NCBI RefSeq assembly: GCF_029774155.1
Contig: NZ_CP103833.1
Location: forward strand, 2,108,001 to 2,172,000
Reading direction: 5' to 3'
Length of the DNA: 64,000 nucleotides
Source of the DNA: Actinobacillus arthritidis
Lineage (GTDB): Bacteria; Pseudomonadota; Gammaproteobacteria; Enterobacterales; Pasteurellaceae
Shown here: positions 18,281 to 28,318 of the stretch, piece by piece
Layout of the letters: every line of letters starts with the position of its first letter
Position numbering within the stretch: the first letter of the stretch is position 1
Made by a program: the position numbers and the translations under genes
Notes under the pieces: generated by a model
Database searches by the model: none
The model's input: only the letters and a program-made list of their open reading frames with translations
What the model was told of the DNA's origin: nothing

Positions 18281-19289
18281 ATGAGTGAAATGTATTCCGC
18301 ACCCGTTACGGTTTTAGGTGCAGGTTCTTATGGTACGGCACTTGCAATTGCACTTGCCCGTAATGGTCATAAAACCTATTTATGGGGACATCATCCAGAT
18401 AAAATGGCAGTTTTAGCTACTGAGCGTATGAATAATGCCTTTTTACCGGGTATTGAATTTCCTGAATCCTTAGACATTGAAAGTGATTTGACAGAGGCTC
18501 TAGCAAAAGCACAGGATATCTTAATTGTAGTGCCAAGCCATGTATTTGCTGATGTATTAATGCAAATTCGTCCCTTATTGAATGCCCATCATCGTATTAT
18601 GTGGGCAACGAAAGGGCTGGAACGTAATACCGGAAGATTATTACAAACGGTTGCCGAAGAAATTCTGGGTAGTCAGTATCCGCTAGCGGTGCTTTCCGGG
18701 CCCACTTTTGCAAAAGAGTTAGCACAAGGTTTACCGACTGCCATCGCTTTAGCTTCAAATGACAAGCAATTTGCAGATGAAATGCGAGCGTATCCATTGT
18801 GCTAAGGCTTTCCGTGTTTATTTGAATAGCGATATGATTGGCGTACAATTAGGCGGTGCAATTAAGAATGTGATTGCCATTGGAGCTGGTATTTCTGATG
18901 GGATGGGCTTTGGTGCAAATGCACGAACGGCACTTATCGCCCGTGGTGTAGCTGAAATTAGCCGTTTAGGTACATCATTGGGTGCAAATGCCAATACTTT
19001 TATGGGAATGGCGGGACTAGGCGATTTAGTGTTAACTTGTACCGATAATCAATCACGCAACCGACGTTTTGGTTTAATGCTCGGGCAAGGTAAATCTGCT
19101 GAAGAAGCTATGGCAGAAATTGGGCAAGTGGTTGAAGGCTTCTATAATACGAAAGAGGCTTATTTATTGGCTCAAACCCAAGGGGTTGAAATGCCGATTG
19201 TCGAACAGATCTACCAGATGTTATTCTGTGGTAAAAATGCACATGATGTTGTTGCAACTTTATTAGGGCGTGAACGCAAAGGCGAATAA
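18281..19289 (+). CDS. gpsA: glycerol-3-phosphate dehydrogenase, NAD(P)+ (one frameshift)
   Basis: Makes sn-glycerol-3-phosphate from dihydroxyacetone phosphate for phospholipids; about 335 residues when repaired. The N-terminal Rossmann motif is [12 protein letters not shown]; the second half carries the substrate-binding domain with [17 protein letters not shown] (Lys in this stretch is catalytic) and NRRFG. The frame breaks at 18784-18789: GCGAGC stands where GCAGC gives the expected [16 protein letters not shown] single-base insertion in an essential gene is probably an error. It ends 10 bp before cysE, as in many gamma-proteobacteria (secB-gpsA-cysE). Confidence 0.94.
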
Positions 19290-19299
19290 AGAGGTTTAC

Positions 19300-20115
19300 A
19301 TGAACGAAAGCGAACTTAATCAAATTTGGCAGAATATTCGAGAAGAGGCACAGGAATTAGTTGAAAATGAACCGATGTTAGCGAGTTTTTTCCATGCCAC
19401 TATTTTAAAACATAATAATTTAGGTGGCTCATTGAGCTATATTTTAGCGAATAAATTAGCTAACCCGATTATGCCGGCGATCGCGTTAAAAGAAATTATT
19501 GAAGAAGCCTATCAGGCAAATCCTCAAATTATTGCCAGTCTTGCCTGTGATATTGATGCAGTTCGCACTCGAGATCCTGCAGTAGATAAATGGACAACAC
19601 CACTGTTGTATTTAAAAGGCTATCATGCGATTCAAAGTTATCGTGTGACACATTACCTTTGGCGACAAGGTCGTAAGGCGTTGGCAATTTACCTACAAAA
19701 TGAAATCTCTGTGGCATTTGATGTTGATATTCATCCGGCGACGAGATTAGGTTGTGGCATTATGTTTGACCACGCAACGGGTATTGTCGTAGGTGAAACG
19801 GCAGTGATTGAAAATGATGTCTCGATTTTACAAGGCGTAACGCTTGGTGGTACGGGTAAAGAACACGGTGATCGTCACCCGAAAATCCGTGAAGGGGTGA
19901 TGATTGGCGCCGGTGCAAAAATCTTAGGTAATATTGAGATTGGACGTTATTCGAAAATCGGGGCGAATTCGGTTGTGTTACAACCGGTACCGGATCATGC
20001 AACTGCGGCCGGTGTTCCTGCACGTATTATCGGACAATCTTCGGCTCAAAAACCCGCTTTCGATATGAATCAATATTTTGAGGATATTGAAGGGACTTAT
20101 GGTGATGGGATCTAA
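19300..20115 (+). CDS. cysE: serine O-acetyltransferase
   Basis: CysE acetylates serine with acetyl-CoA, the first step of cysteine synthesis. 271 residues. The N-terminal helical domain precedes a left-handed beta-helix of hexapeptide repeats (about residues 150-250), with the signature HPATRLGCGIMFDHATGIVV and GGTGKEHGDRHPKI. The C-terminal tail ends in GDGI, matching the usual Ile end that docks into cysteine synthase. ATG 19300 is preceded by AAGAGG; an earlier in-frame ATG at 19270 lies inside gpsA and is unlikely. Confidence 0.96.
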   Translation: MNESELNQIWQNIREEAQELVENEPMLASFFHATILKHNNLGGSLSYILANKLANPIMPAIALKEIIEEAYQANPQIIASLACDIDAVRTRDPAVDKWTTPLLYLKGYHAIQSYRVTHYLWRQGRKALAIYLQNEISVAFDVDIHPATRLGCGIMFDHATGIVVGETAVIENDVSILQGVTLGGTGKEHGDRHPKIREGVMIGAGAKILGNIEIGRYSKIGANSVVLQPVPDHATAAGVPARIIGQSSAQKPAFDMNQYFEDIEGTYGDGI

Positions 20116-20148
20116 GATTTGAAGAGTGACCAGTTAAATTAATAGGAT

Positions 20149-20194
20149 AAGGATTAAGCGTAATTCTAGATGTTAGGCTTAATCCTTTTAATTT
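20149..20194 (+). terminator. cysE terminator
   Basis: AAGGATTAAGC/GCTTAATCCTT (20149-20159 with 20177-20187), followed by TTAATTTTT. The rest of the 240 bp to menA should hold the menA promoter; no clear hexamers were picked. Confidence 0.8.
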
Positions 20195-20352
20195 TTATCA
20201 AACTTACGGTGGTTAAGATTTTATCCTTAGGTTCTCCATACGCAGAATAACAAAGGATTGTGGTAAAATTTATATGATACACACTTTTATCTAAGAGTAT
20301 TGGGTATAGTAAAAAATTTAAATTTTTAGTTAAAACAGGAAGAGATTAATTA

Positions 20353-21260
20353 ATGGATAAACATTCCGCTTTTTCGATTTGGTTCATCACTGCACGACCG
20401 AGAACATTACCTTTAGCTTTAGCTTCTATTATTGTTGGTTCGGCATTGGCATACTGGGCTGAGCATTTTGATTTGATTACCACAGTGCTTGCCTTTATTA
20501 CCACCATTTTATTACAAATTTTATCTAATTTTGCGAATGATTATGGCGATCACGTGAAAGGCTCCGATACAAAAGAACGAATTGGACCGCGCGTGCGATT
20601 CAACACGGTGCAATCACGGGTAGCCAATTAAGAAATGCGGTTATTTTACTTAGTATTTTATCGTTTATTGCTGGTGTAGGACTGACGGTTTATGCCTATC
20701 AATCTGTTCAAGATCTGGTTGTGTTTATTAGCTTAGGTGTTATTTCGATCGTGGCGGCAATTACTTATACGGTCGGCAAAAAAGCCTATGGTTATTTAGG
20801 TTTAGGCGATTTATTCGTACTGATTTTCTTTGGTTTTGTGGCGGTAATCGGTACATTCTACTTACAAGTCCATAGTATCCCGGCGATGATTTTTATTCCT
20901 GCTTTTGGATGCGGTTTATTATCGGTTGCCGTCTTAAATATCAATAATTTACGTGATATTAATCAAGACAAACAAGCTGGGAAAAATACCTTAATTGTAC
21001 GTATCGGCAGTCAAAACGGACGAATTTATCACGTGATGCTATTGGTACTCGCGGTCGTTTCTTATCTGATTTTTGCAATAAGTGAATTTCAGCATTGGTA
21101 TAGCTACTTATTTTTATTTGCCGTCCCGTTACTTGCTAAACACGGCGTATTTGTCTATCGCCACAAAGATCCGATTGAACTACGTCCGATTTTAGGACAA
21201 ATGGCAGGATTGGCGCTGATTACCAATTTATTATTCAGTTTAGGGATTTTCTTAGGATAG
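20353..21260 (+). CDS. menA: 1,4-dihydroxy-2-naphthoate polyprenyltransferase (one frameshift)
   Basis: UbiA-superfamily membrane enzyme attaching the polyprenyl tail in menaquinone synthesis; about 302 residues when repaired, with eight or nine transmembrane helices. The Mg-diphosphate motif is NFANDYGDHVKGSDT near residue 63; the second is NNLRDINQDKQAGKNT. The frame breaks at 20589-20592: GCGC stands where GCTGC gives the conserved ERIGPLRAIQHG. A single missing base. ATG 20353 follows AGGAAGAG. Confidence 0.93.
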
Positions 21261-21277
21261 GGTAAATGCTAAACAAA

Positions 21278-21322
21278 AAAAGACCGCTTGTTGGATGAAA
21301 CATCGCCAACAAGCGGTCTTTT
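21278..21322. terminator. bidirectional inverted uptake-signal terminator, 17-bp stem
   Basis: 21278-21294 pairs perfectly with 21306-21322; each arm holds ACCGCTTGTTGG or its complement, with A and T runs outside. It lies between the convergent menA and erpA genes. Confidence 0.9.
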
Positions 21323-21336
21323 CTTACAAAAATCTT

Positions 21337-21679
21337 TCAAATACTGAAAGAGGAACCACAGCCACAAGTTGAACTTGCATTCGGATTTTGTACTACGAAA
21401 CGGGAACCGTCCAAACCCTCGGTATAATCTACAGTGCCGCCGATTAAGTATTGTAAACTCATCGGGTCAACCACTAAACCAACGTTTTGGTTCTCAATGG
21501 TTAAATCGCCTTCATTTACTTGGTCGTCAAAGGTAAACCCATATTGGAAACCACTACAACCGCCCCCGGTAATATATACTCGTAAACGAAGATTCGGGTT
21601 ATCTTCGCCCTCAATTAAACTCTTAACTTTCTTTGCTGCAAGCATCAGTAAAGATAAGAGGAATTTGAATATCGCTCAT
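21337..21679 (-). CDS. erpA: iron-sulfur insertion protein ErpA (one frameshift)
   Basis: A-type Fe-S carrier, 113 residues when repaired, needed to deliver clusters to isoprenoid enzymes. Cluster ligands are seen in [11 protein letters not shown] and the C-terminal STCGCGSSF. The true start is ATG 21679 ([17 protein letters not shown]). The frame breaks at 21638-21643: GCAAGC on the plus strand stands where GCAGC is expected. It marks the left border of the known O-antigen locus and is divergent from wzz. Confidence 0.93.
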
Positions 21680-21823
21680 TTTTTATTCTCAGTTTGAATC
21701 TAAAATCTTTGGTATTATCTCCCAATATTAACTCTGCATCAATAACATTCTTTGCTTATCTATAGGCTTTCTAATATAATATACAGTCAATATATTTTTG
21801 TTATTTATTTTTGAGAAAACCTT

Positions 21824-22951
21824 ATGGCAACACTTGAACAAGTATCAAATGAACAAGTATCAAACCAAACTAACGAGGAAATCGATCTTGCTGAATTGGT
21901 TCGCGTGCTTTGGAAGAAAAAATTATTAATTGCTATTGTTACCTTTATTTTTACTGCATTAGCGACAATTTATGCTTTTACGGCGAAAGAGAAATGGACA
22001 TCTCAAGCAGAGATTATTACTCCTAGAGTGACGGATATATCTGAATATTTATCGTTACGTAAAGAATATAATTTAATTATTGGTTCAGAGTTTAAAGAAA
22101 ATGAGATTCGTAATGAACTCAGTGAGCTTTTTGGTCGTTATGTGCTTTCTTACGATGAAGCAATTGCTTTTTTTAAAACAACAGATACTTATAAAAAACT
22201 TTCAGAAACAGAAAGTGAAGAGACTTTACAAAGAGCAATTTCTGAGTTTGCAACGGAATCACTGAAAGTGATAAAGCCGGATGCTAAGAAAGATCCTAAT
22301 GCTCTAGGCAGTAAGATAGCAATCTCGTCTGATACAGCATTATCTGCACAAACTACATTGAATGACTTCATTCGTCATATTAGTGATACTTCTTTTAATT
22401 TCAGTAAAAATGAATTTATTTATTGGGTAAAAGAGAGCGTCTCTAGCCTAAATTACGAGAAAGAAGTGATAGAGCAAGACCAGAGTATTCAACGAAAAGT
22501 TCAGATTCAAAACTTAGAAACTGCACTTGATATGGCGAAAAAAGCAGGAATTAAAGAGTATAGTTCCGCATTATCATCAAATAGCTCTGTAGCCAATCTA
22601 GCGGTAAGTGATACAAAAATTCCATTATCTGACTCTAAATTATCAGATGGAACCTATTTGTTTATGCTCGGTGAGAAAAATTTACAAGCACAATTAGATA
22701 TTGCGAAAACTAAAGAAATTGTATATTCGCCAAGATATTACCAAATTCAGGAGCAACTTTTAAAATTAAATACTTTGTTACCCAAAGTAGAGAAAGTAGT
22801 AGGGCAAGCTTATAGTTATATTTCTAGCCCTGAATTACCGGTAAAACGAGATTGGCCTAAACGTTTTATTTTATTGTTAATTGGTGCAGTTATCGGTAGT
22901 GTGTTAAGTAGTCTTTGGGTTTTAGGTAAACATATTTTAAGTCAGAAATAA
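21824..22951 (+). CDS. wzz: Wzz-type O-antigen chain-length regulator
   Basis: A 375-residue polysaccharide co-polymerase. It has the Wzz layout: a cytoplasmic start (EEIDLAELVRVLWKKK), a first transmembrane helix at residues 35-52, a long periplasmic helical domain with coiled-coil character, and a second helix at 345-365 preceded by a proline-containing stretch (PELPVKRDWPKR). It sets O-chain length together with Wzy. It is the first gene of the cluster and is divergent from erpA. Confidence 0.9.
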   Translation: MATLEQVSNEQVSNQTNEEIDLAELVRVLWKKKLLIAIVTFIFTALATIYAFTAKEKWTSQAEIITPRVTDISEYLSLRKEYNLIIGSEFKENEIRNELSELFGRYVLSYDEAIAFFKTTDTYKKLSETESEETLQRAISEFATESLKVIKPDAKKDPNALGSKIAISSDTALSAQTTLNDFIRHISDTSFNFSKNEFIYWVKESVSSLNYEKEVIEQDQSIQRKVQIQNLETALDMAKKAGIKEYSSALSSNSSVANLAVSDTKIPLSDSKLSDGTYLFMLGEKNLQAQLDIAKTKEIVYSPRYYQIQEQLLKLNTLLPKVEKVVGQAYSYISSPELPVKRDWPKRFILLLIGAVIGSVLSSLWVLGKHILSQK

Positions 22952-22953
22952 TT

Positions 22954-23763
22954 ATGAATAGTAATAAAGATATAAAGATTATTATCGCGACGCATAAACA
23001 ACACTTTATGCCATTAGATGAAATGTATTTACCTTTACATGTTGGTAAATTAGGTAAAGCGGATCTTGGTTATCAAGGAGATGATAGCGGCGATAATATT
23101 TCAATAAAAAATCCTAATTTTTGTGAGCTAACGGGGCTATATTGGGCGTGGAAAAATTTGCCGAATGACTATTTAGGTCTAATCCATTATCGCCGTTTCT
23201 TTAGTGTGAAAAGCCGTACGGAACGTAAAAATAACCCGCTAGAAACCTTATATTTAACGAATAAAGAAGCAAGTCAATTACTAAGTCAATATGACGTAAT
23301 TGTACCGAGTAAGCGTAATTATTATATTGAAACGCTTTATTCCCATTATGCCAATACGTTACATGCAGAGCATTTAGATGTCACTCGTGAAATTATTGCT
23401 GAAAAGTACAGTGAATATTTAGCGAGTTTTGATGCGGTAATGAAGCAACGTAGCGGATATATGTTTAATATGTTCATTATGTCTAAAGAACTTGTAAATG
23501 ATTATTGTAGTTGGTTATTTCCAATTTTATTTGAATTAGAAAAACGTATTCCGGCAGAGCAATATTCAGCATTTCATGCCCGTTTTTATGGGCGTGTAAG
23601 TGAACTATTATTTAACGTTTGGTTAAAACAATATGCTCAATCTAAGCCATTAAAAATAAAAGCAATTCCGTTTGTTTATGGTGAGAAAATCAATTGGTTG
23701 AAGAAAGGAATGGCATTCTTAGTTGCTAAATTCTTCGGTAAGAAATATGAGAAGAGTTTTTAA
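22954..23763 (+). CDS. DUF4422 glycosyltransferase
   Basis: A 269-residue soluble protein of the DUF4422 family found in capsule and O-antigen clusters. Signature stretches are KIIIATHKQHFMPLDEMYLP at the N-terminus, FCELTGLYWAWKN near residue 51, LIHYRRFF, and MFNMFIMSKELVNDYCSWLF near 170. Members are GT-A-like glycosyltransferases, often galactosyl. ATG begins 3 bp after the wzz stop, so it is translationally linked. Donor and acceptor cannot be read from the sequence. Confidence 0.85.
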   Translation: MNSNKDIKIIIATHKQHFMPLDEMYLPLHVGKLGKADLGYQGDDSGDNISIKNPNFCELTGLYWAWKNLPNDYLGLIHYRRFFSVKSRTERKNNPLETLYLTNKEASQLLSQYDVIVPSKRNYYIETLYSHYANTLHAEHLDVTREIIAEKYSEYLASFDAVMKQRSGYMFNMFIMSKELVNDYCSWLFPILFELEKRIPAEQYSAFHARFYGRVSELLFNVWLKQYAQSKPLKIKAIPFVYGEKINWLKKGMAFLVAKFFGKKYEKSF

Positions 23764-23779
23764 GTCATAGGAAATAATA

Positions 23780-24857
23780 ATGAAGCGTATACTAGTGTAT
23801 GGAATGACAGATAATTTTGGAGGAATGGAAGCCTATATCCACAATATTTATCAGCATCTAGATCGGACTCAAATTCAGTTTGATTTTGTGTGTGATTTTC
23901 CAAACATGACCTTAAGTGATTATTATCTTGAACATGGCTGTAAAATTCATTTTATTCCACCTAAAAACCAAAGTTTATTTAAAAGCCTATGGGCTATGTG
24001 GAAAGTCATTAAAGAAAATAACTATGATGTTATTTATTTTAATATTATGAATGCCGGTTACGTACTTAATATGCTTCCTGCTTTTCTATTAGGAAAAAAA
24101 ATTATTGTGCACTCCCATAATGCAGGTACAGATAAGAAAAGATTGCACTATAAGTTAAGATGGTTATTGAATAATGTAGCTCACGTGAAACTAGCTTGTA
24201 CAGATGACAGTTGCTAAGTTTATGTTTGGTAAAGATAAGCAATATATATTGATAAAAAATGGCATTGATTTAAATAAATATCAATATGACATAAATATAT
24301 ATAATTCAACTCGTGATAAGTTAGGATGGAAGCGGAATAGTAAGACCATTTTATATGTAGCAAGAATGGACTATCAGAAAAATCCATTTTTTACGCTAGA
24401 CGTAATTAAGAAAATAAATCAATTAGATCCATCTGTACATTTTGCTTATGTTGGTGATGGACCTATGAAAAAAGATATTATTGCCTATATCAACGATAAT
24501 AACATCAATAATATTCATTTATTAGGGATTAGACATGATGTAAACGAATTAATGATCGCATCAGATTGTCTGATATTACCTTCATTATTTGAGGGGCTTG
24601 GTATTGTAGCTATTGAAGCTCAGGCCGCAGGTCTCCCTGTATATCTCTCAAATAGAATTCCTTTAGACGCTAAAATTTTATCTTCAACGGAATTTTTACC
24701 TATCGATGATAGTAAAGATATTAATTTGTGGGCTTCAAAAATTATGGACTGCTTAAATACAGATAAGCCAAGAAAGAGTGACAGAACAGTATTAGCGGAT
24801 GCTGGATATGATATAAAGTTAGTTGCGCAGAAACTCCAAAGTATTTTATTAAATTAA
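23780..24857 (+). CDS. GT4-family glycosyltransferase (one frameshift)
   Basis: A GT-B enzyme of about 358 residues when repaired. The N-terminal half has GGMEAYIHNIYQHLD, and HSHNAG ends its acceptor domain. The second half has LYVARMDYQKNP, VGDGPMKKDI and LPSLFEGLGIVAIEAQAAGLP, the standard nucleotide-sugar region with the EX7E-type motif. The frame breaks near 24208-24212 (GACAGTTGC); removing one base joins LACTDD to AKFMFGKD. This break does not fit the GCWGC pattern, so it could be real or artefact. Confidence 0.88.
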
Positions 24858-24867
24858 AGAGTAAATA

Positions 24868-25919
24868 ATGAATCACGCAAAAATTAGTCTCATCTTTGCT
24901 TGTTATAACGTTTCTCAATATTTGGATAAATTGTTCAAATTACTTGTAACTCAACCTTATCAAAATATTGAAATTATCTTTGTTGAGGATTGCTCAACAG
25001 ATGATACTAAAGCAAAATTACTGGCATTTAGTGACTCGAGAGTGAAGTTGCTTTGTAATGAAAAAAATATAGGGGCGACTGAAAGCGCAATCGAGGTATT
25101 CAGATTGCAACAGGAGAATATATTTGGTTTCCTGATCCCGATGATTTATTTGATGAATCGCTACTTACTAAAGTAAATTCCATTATTCAGCAAAATAGAC
25201 CTGATGCTATCAGTATTGGAATGCAGGAGCGATATGAAATAAATGGTAAAACGGATTATACAAAAGATATCATGAGCCAATATGATGGTTTAATTACAGG
25301 TGATTTTACTGATGTCTTTGTTGATTTAGAAGAATCATTCTTATTTGGTTATACAAATAATAAGTTTTATAAAACTAATATTATTCATAAGTATCGTATT
25401 TTGAATGAGCATCAGGCTTTAAAAGAAGATTTTGAGTTTAATATCAAAGTATTTAAGCAAGTATCTAATTTCTATTTACTAAATGAACCGCTTTATTTTT
25501 ATATGAAGCGTAATAACGGTAGCTTAACTTCTAAATTTGTACCGGATTATTTTTGTATTCATATGCAAACGCTCGAATCATTTAAGGAATTAGTTAAAGA
25601 AAAAGGCTCAATAAACAATAATGTTAACCGTTTATTAGTAAATCGCTTTGTTCGTTATTGTTTATCTGCGATAGAACGTAATAGTTCTCTAAAATCTGGG
25701 ATGTCTTTTTTAGAACAAAATCAATGGATTAAAGAGAATATTTTTAATCAAGAAAAATATAATGAATATTTATTACTTTCTGATTTAGTAAATAAGAAAC
25801 AGAAACTTTTTTATTTTTTAATTAAATATAGAATAGGATTTTTATTAGTTACTGTTGCGAATCTCGTTAAATTAGTCAAAGCAAAATTTCCTATTTTATT
25901 TGTAAAATTAAAAAGCTGA
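24868..25919 (+). CDS. GT2-family glycosyltransferase (one frameshift)
   Basis: GT-A glycosyltransferase of about 350 residues when repaired. It begins KISLIFACYNVSQYLDK, followed by EDCSTDDT; after repair the metal-binding segment reads WFPDPDDLFDES (DxD). The later EHQALKEDFEFNIKVF is the usual acceptor-side motif. The frame breaks at 25085-25088, where GCGC probably stands for GCAGC. The C-terminal 30 residues are hydrophobic and basic, suggesting peripheral membrane attachment. Confidence 0.88.
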
Positions 25920-25935
25920 TTAACTGGATTTTAAA

Positions 25936-26985
25936 ATGAAAAAATACCAAATTGTTGAGTTAAGTACCGAACATAACCATGCCGGCAGTAAAGCTGTGCA
26001 AGATGTTTATGAAATTGCATTATCACTAGGTTATGAAGAAAATATAATTAGGACTGCTACTACTGTTGATTCGTTTATAGCAAAAATTCAGCGTCAAATT
26101 CTCTTTCTTATTGACTGGATAAAAGTATATTTATCTATTGAAGCCAATTCTGTTGTACTTATTCAGAACCCATATCATCATAAGCAATTAATAAGAAATT
26201 GGGTATTGAATCGCTTAAAGAGAACAAAAAAGGTTAAATTTATTTCTTTAGTTCATGATGTAGAAGAATTAAGAAAAAGTTTATATAGCAACTATTATAA
26301 GAATGAATTTGAAACAATGTTATCTCTGGCAGATTCGATCATTGTTCATAATGATAAAATGAAGTCTTTTTTTATCAAGAAAGGTTATTCGGAAGACAAA
26401 TTAATCAGTTTAGGCATTTTTGATTATTTGCAAAAATCTGTAGATAAGAAACGTGTGATCTTTGAACGAGCTATTTCTGTAGCTGGTAATTTAGATATTA
26501 AAAAGTCAGCTTATATTGCACAATTAGGCTCGCTAGGCGCAATTAAAGCCCATTTATATGGACCTAATTTTGAACATTCTTTAGAAGCGTTTCCGAATAT
26601 TGAGTATCACGGTTCATTCCCTGCAACTGAAATTCCACAAAAATTAGTATCCGGTTTTGGATTGGTTTGGGATGGGCAGAGCATTGAAACTTGTACAGGA
26701 GATTTTGGCGAATACTTACAATACAATAATCCTCATAAATTATCGCTTTATTTATCATCAGGTATGCCAGTGGTTATTTGGGATAAAGTTGCTGAAGCAG
26801 ACTTTGTCAAAAAACATAATGTAGGACTTTGTGTGTCTTCACTAAATGAGTTACAAGATAAATTAAACGTAATGACTGAGCAAGAATTTGAAGAAATGGT
26901 AAATAATGTTGAAAAACAGACCGCCTATTTAATGAGCGGTGAATATACTAAAAAAGCTATTTCTGAAGCGGAAAGAGTTATTTAA
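25936..26985 (+). CDS. galactofuranosyltransferase-like glycosyltransferase
   Basis: A 349-residue GT-B protein resembling the WbbI-type beta-1,6-galactofuranosyltransferases of other O-antigen clusters. Visible features are an N-terminal AGSKAVQDVYEIALSLGY, FISLVHDVEELR near residue 108, SIIVHNDKMKSFF, and in the second half GLVWDGQSIETC and NNPHKLSLYLSSGMPVVIW. The presence of glf in the same operon supports a galactofuranose donor. The next gene starts 1 bp after the stop. Confidence 0.8.
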   Translation: MKKYQIVELSTEHNHAGSKAVQDVYEIALSLGYEENIIRTATTVDSFIAKIQRQILFLIDWIKVYLSIEANSVVLIQNPYHHKQLIRNWVLNRLKRTKKVKFISLVHDVEELRKSLYSNYYKNEFETMLSLADSIIVHNDKMKSFFIKKGYSEDKLISLGIFDYLQKSVDKKRVIFERAISVAGNLDIKKSAYIAQLGSLGAIKAHLYGPNFEHSLEAFPNIEYHGSFPATEIPQKLVSGFGLVWDGQSIETCTGDFGEYLQYNNPHKLSLYLSSGMPVVIWDKVAEADFVKKHNVGLCVSSLNELQDKLNVMTEQEFEEMVNNVEKQTAYLMSGEYTKKAISEAERVI

Positions 26986-26986
26986 A

Positions 26987-28318
26987 ATGTTTTTATATCT
27001 TTTAGTGTTTTCATTACTATTAATACTCATATTTAATTTATTAATAGTAAATCTTGATTATATGCATCCTTCGATTTTATTTGTCGTGCCATTTTTAGTA
27101 TTTGGCGTTACAAGTATCTTGGGAGAAGATGCTTACAAGATAATTTTTCATGAAGAAACACTATTGGTAATAGTAAGTTCAGCTTTAATTTTTACTTTAG
27201 TAACCTTGGTATCTCAAACCGTATACAAGACTAAATCTCAACTTAGCGAGCCTCTTACTGAAATTAAAATTAGTAAAAAAGTTACGGTTTTTTTTATAGT
27301 ATTTTTTATTGTAACTCAACTTGCTTTTATCAAGTATTTAGAAGCAATCTCACTAGCACATTTAGGGTATTCTAGTAGCTTAGGGGAAATGATTTCCCTT
27401 TATGACGTAATGACTAAATTTTGGCCAGAGATATTTTCTGAGTTAAATGTTCCCATTCCGTTATTATATCGTATTGGAAATCCGATCACTCAGGGCTTTG
27501 GGTATTTAATTGTTTATATTTTTATACATAATTATGTTGCGATCAAAAAAATCGATAAATTACAAGTATTAATTGTTTTGTTGCTTTGCTTAAATATCAT
27601 CCTAAATGGTAGTAGAAGTCCGATATTTAGAATTGTCACTATGATGTTGATAACCTTCTATATCCTCTATAATAAGCAGAATAATGTGAGAAAAGGCAAC
27701 CTTAAATTTTTATTAAAAAGTTTATTTATTGTGATTTTTTCTGGGACATTCTTTATTGCATTGTTAAGTCTAATGGGACGAGAAAATGATTTAGATTTGT
27801 TTCATTATATTTTTATCTATGTAGGAGCACCGCTTGTAAATCTTGATAATTATTTAGCTTTTAGACCTGAAGGTTCTTATGCAACTATTTTCGGAGAACA
27901 AACATTTAGGGGGTTATATGCTTATATAGCTAAAATAATTTCTGATGAGTCATTAATTTTCCCTACGATAGATCAGTTTACATTTAGTAATAATGGATTA
28001 GAAATAGGTAACGTATATACAACATTTTATTCATTCATTTATGATTTTGAATATGTTGGATTTATACCACTAATATTTCTTATTGCTTTATATTATATTT
28101 TTACATATCAGAAGCTAAAGACAGGGACTATCAAAACGAATAAAGTGCATTTTTCACTATTTGTTTATGCGTATTTGTTTAATGATTTAATTATGTTAGC
28201 TTTCTCAAATAGATTTTATACCACAGTATTAGATATAGGATTTATTAAAATTATTATATTTTCATATATTTGTCACTTTCTATTTGTACATAGAAATAAA
28301 ATAAAGGAAACTATATGA
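26987..28318 (+). CDS. wzy: Wzy-like O-antigen polymerase
   Basis: An integral membrane protein of 443 residues with 10-12 predicted helices and a large periplasmic loop around residues 280-340, the expected form of an O-antigen polymerase; NGSRSPIFRI near 205 resembles polymerase loop motifs. ATG 26987 is taken as the start because GAAAGAG precedes it and it follows the previous stop; an upstream in-frame start lies inside the previous gene. Wzy proteins share little sequence, so the call rests on topology and position. The stop overlaps the wzx start (ATGA). Confidence 0.8.
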   Translation: MFLYLLVFSLLLILIFNLLIVNLDYMHPSILFVVPFLVFGVTSILGEDAYKIIFHEETLLVIVSSALIFTLVTLVSQTVYKTKSQLSEPLTEIKISKKVTVFFIVFFIVTQLAFIKYLEAISLAHLGYSSSLGEMISLYDVMTKFWPEIFSELNVPIPLLYRIGNPITQGFGYLIVYIFIHNYVAIKKIDKLQVLIVLLLCLNIILNGSRSPIFRIVTMMLITFYILYNKQNNVRKGNLKFLLKSLFIVIFSGTFFIALLSLMGRENDLDLFHYIFIYVGAPLVNLDNYLAFRPEGSYATIFGEQTFRGLYAYIAKIISDESLIFPTIDQFTFSNNGLEIGNVYTTFYSFIYDFEYVGFIPLIFLIALYYIFTYQKLKTGTIKTNKVHFSLFVYAYLFNDLIMLAFSNRFYTTVLDIGFIKIIIFSYICHFLFVHRNKIKETI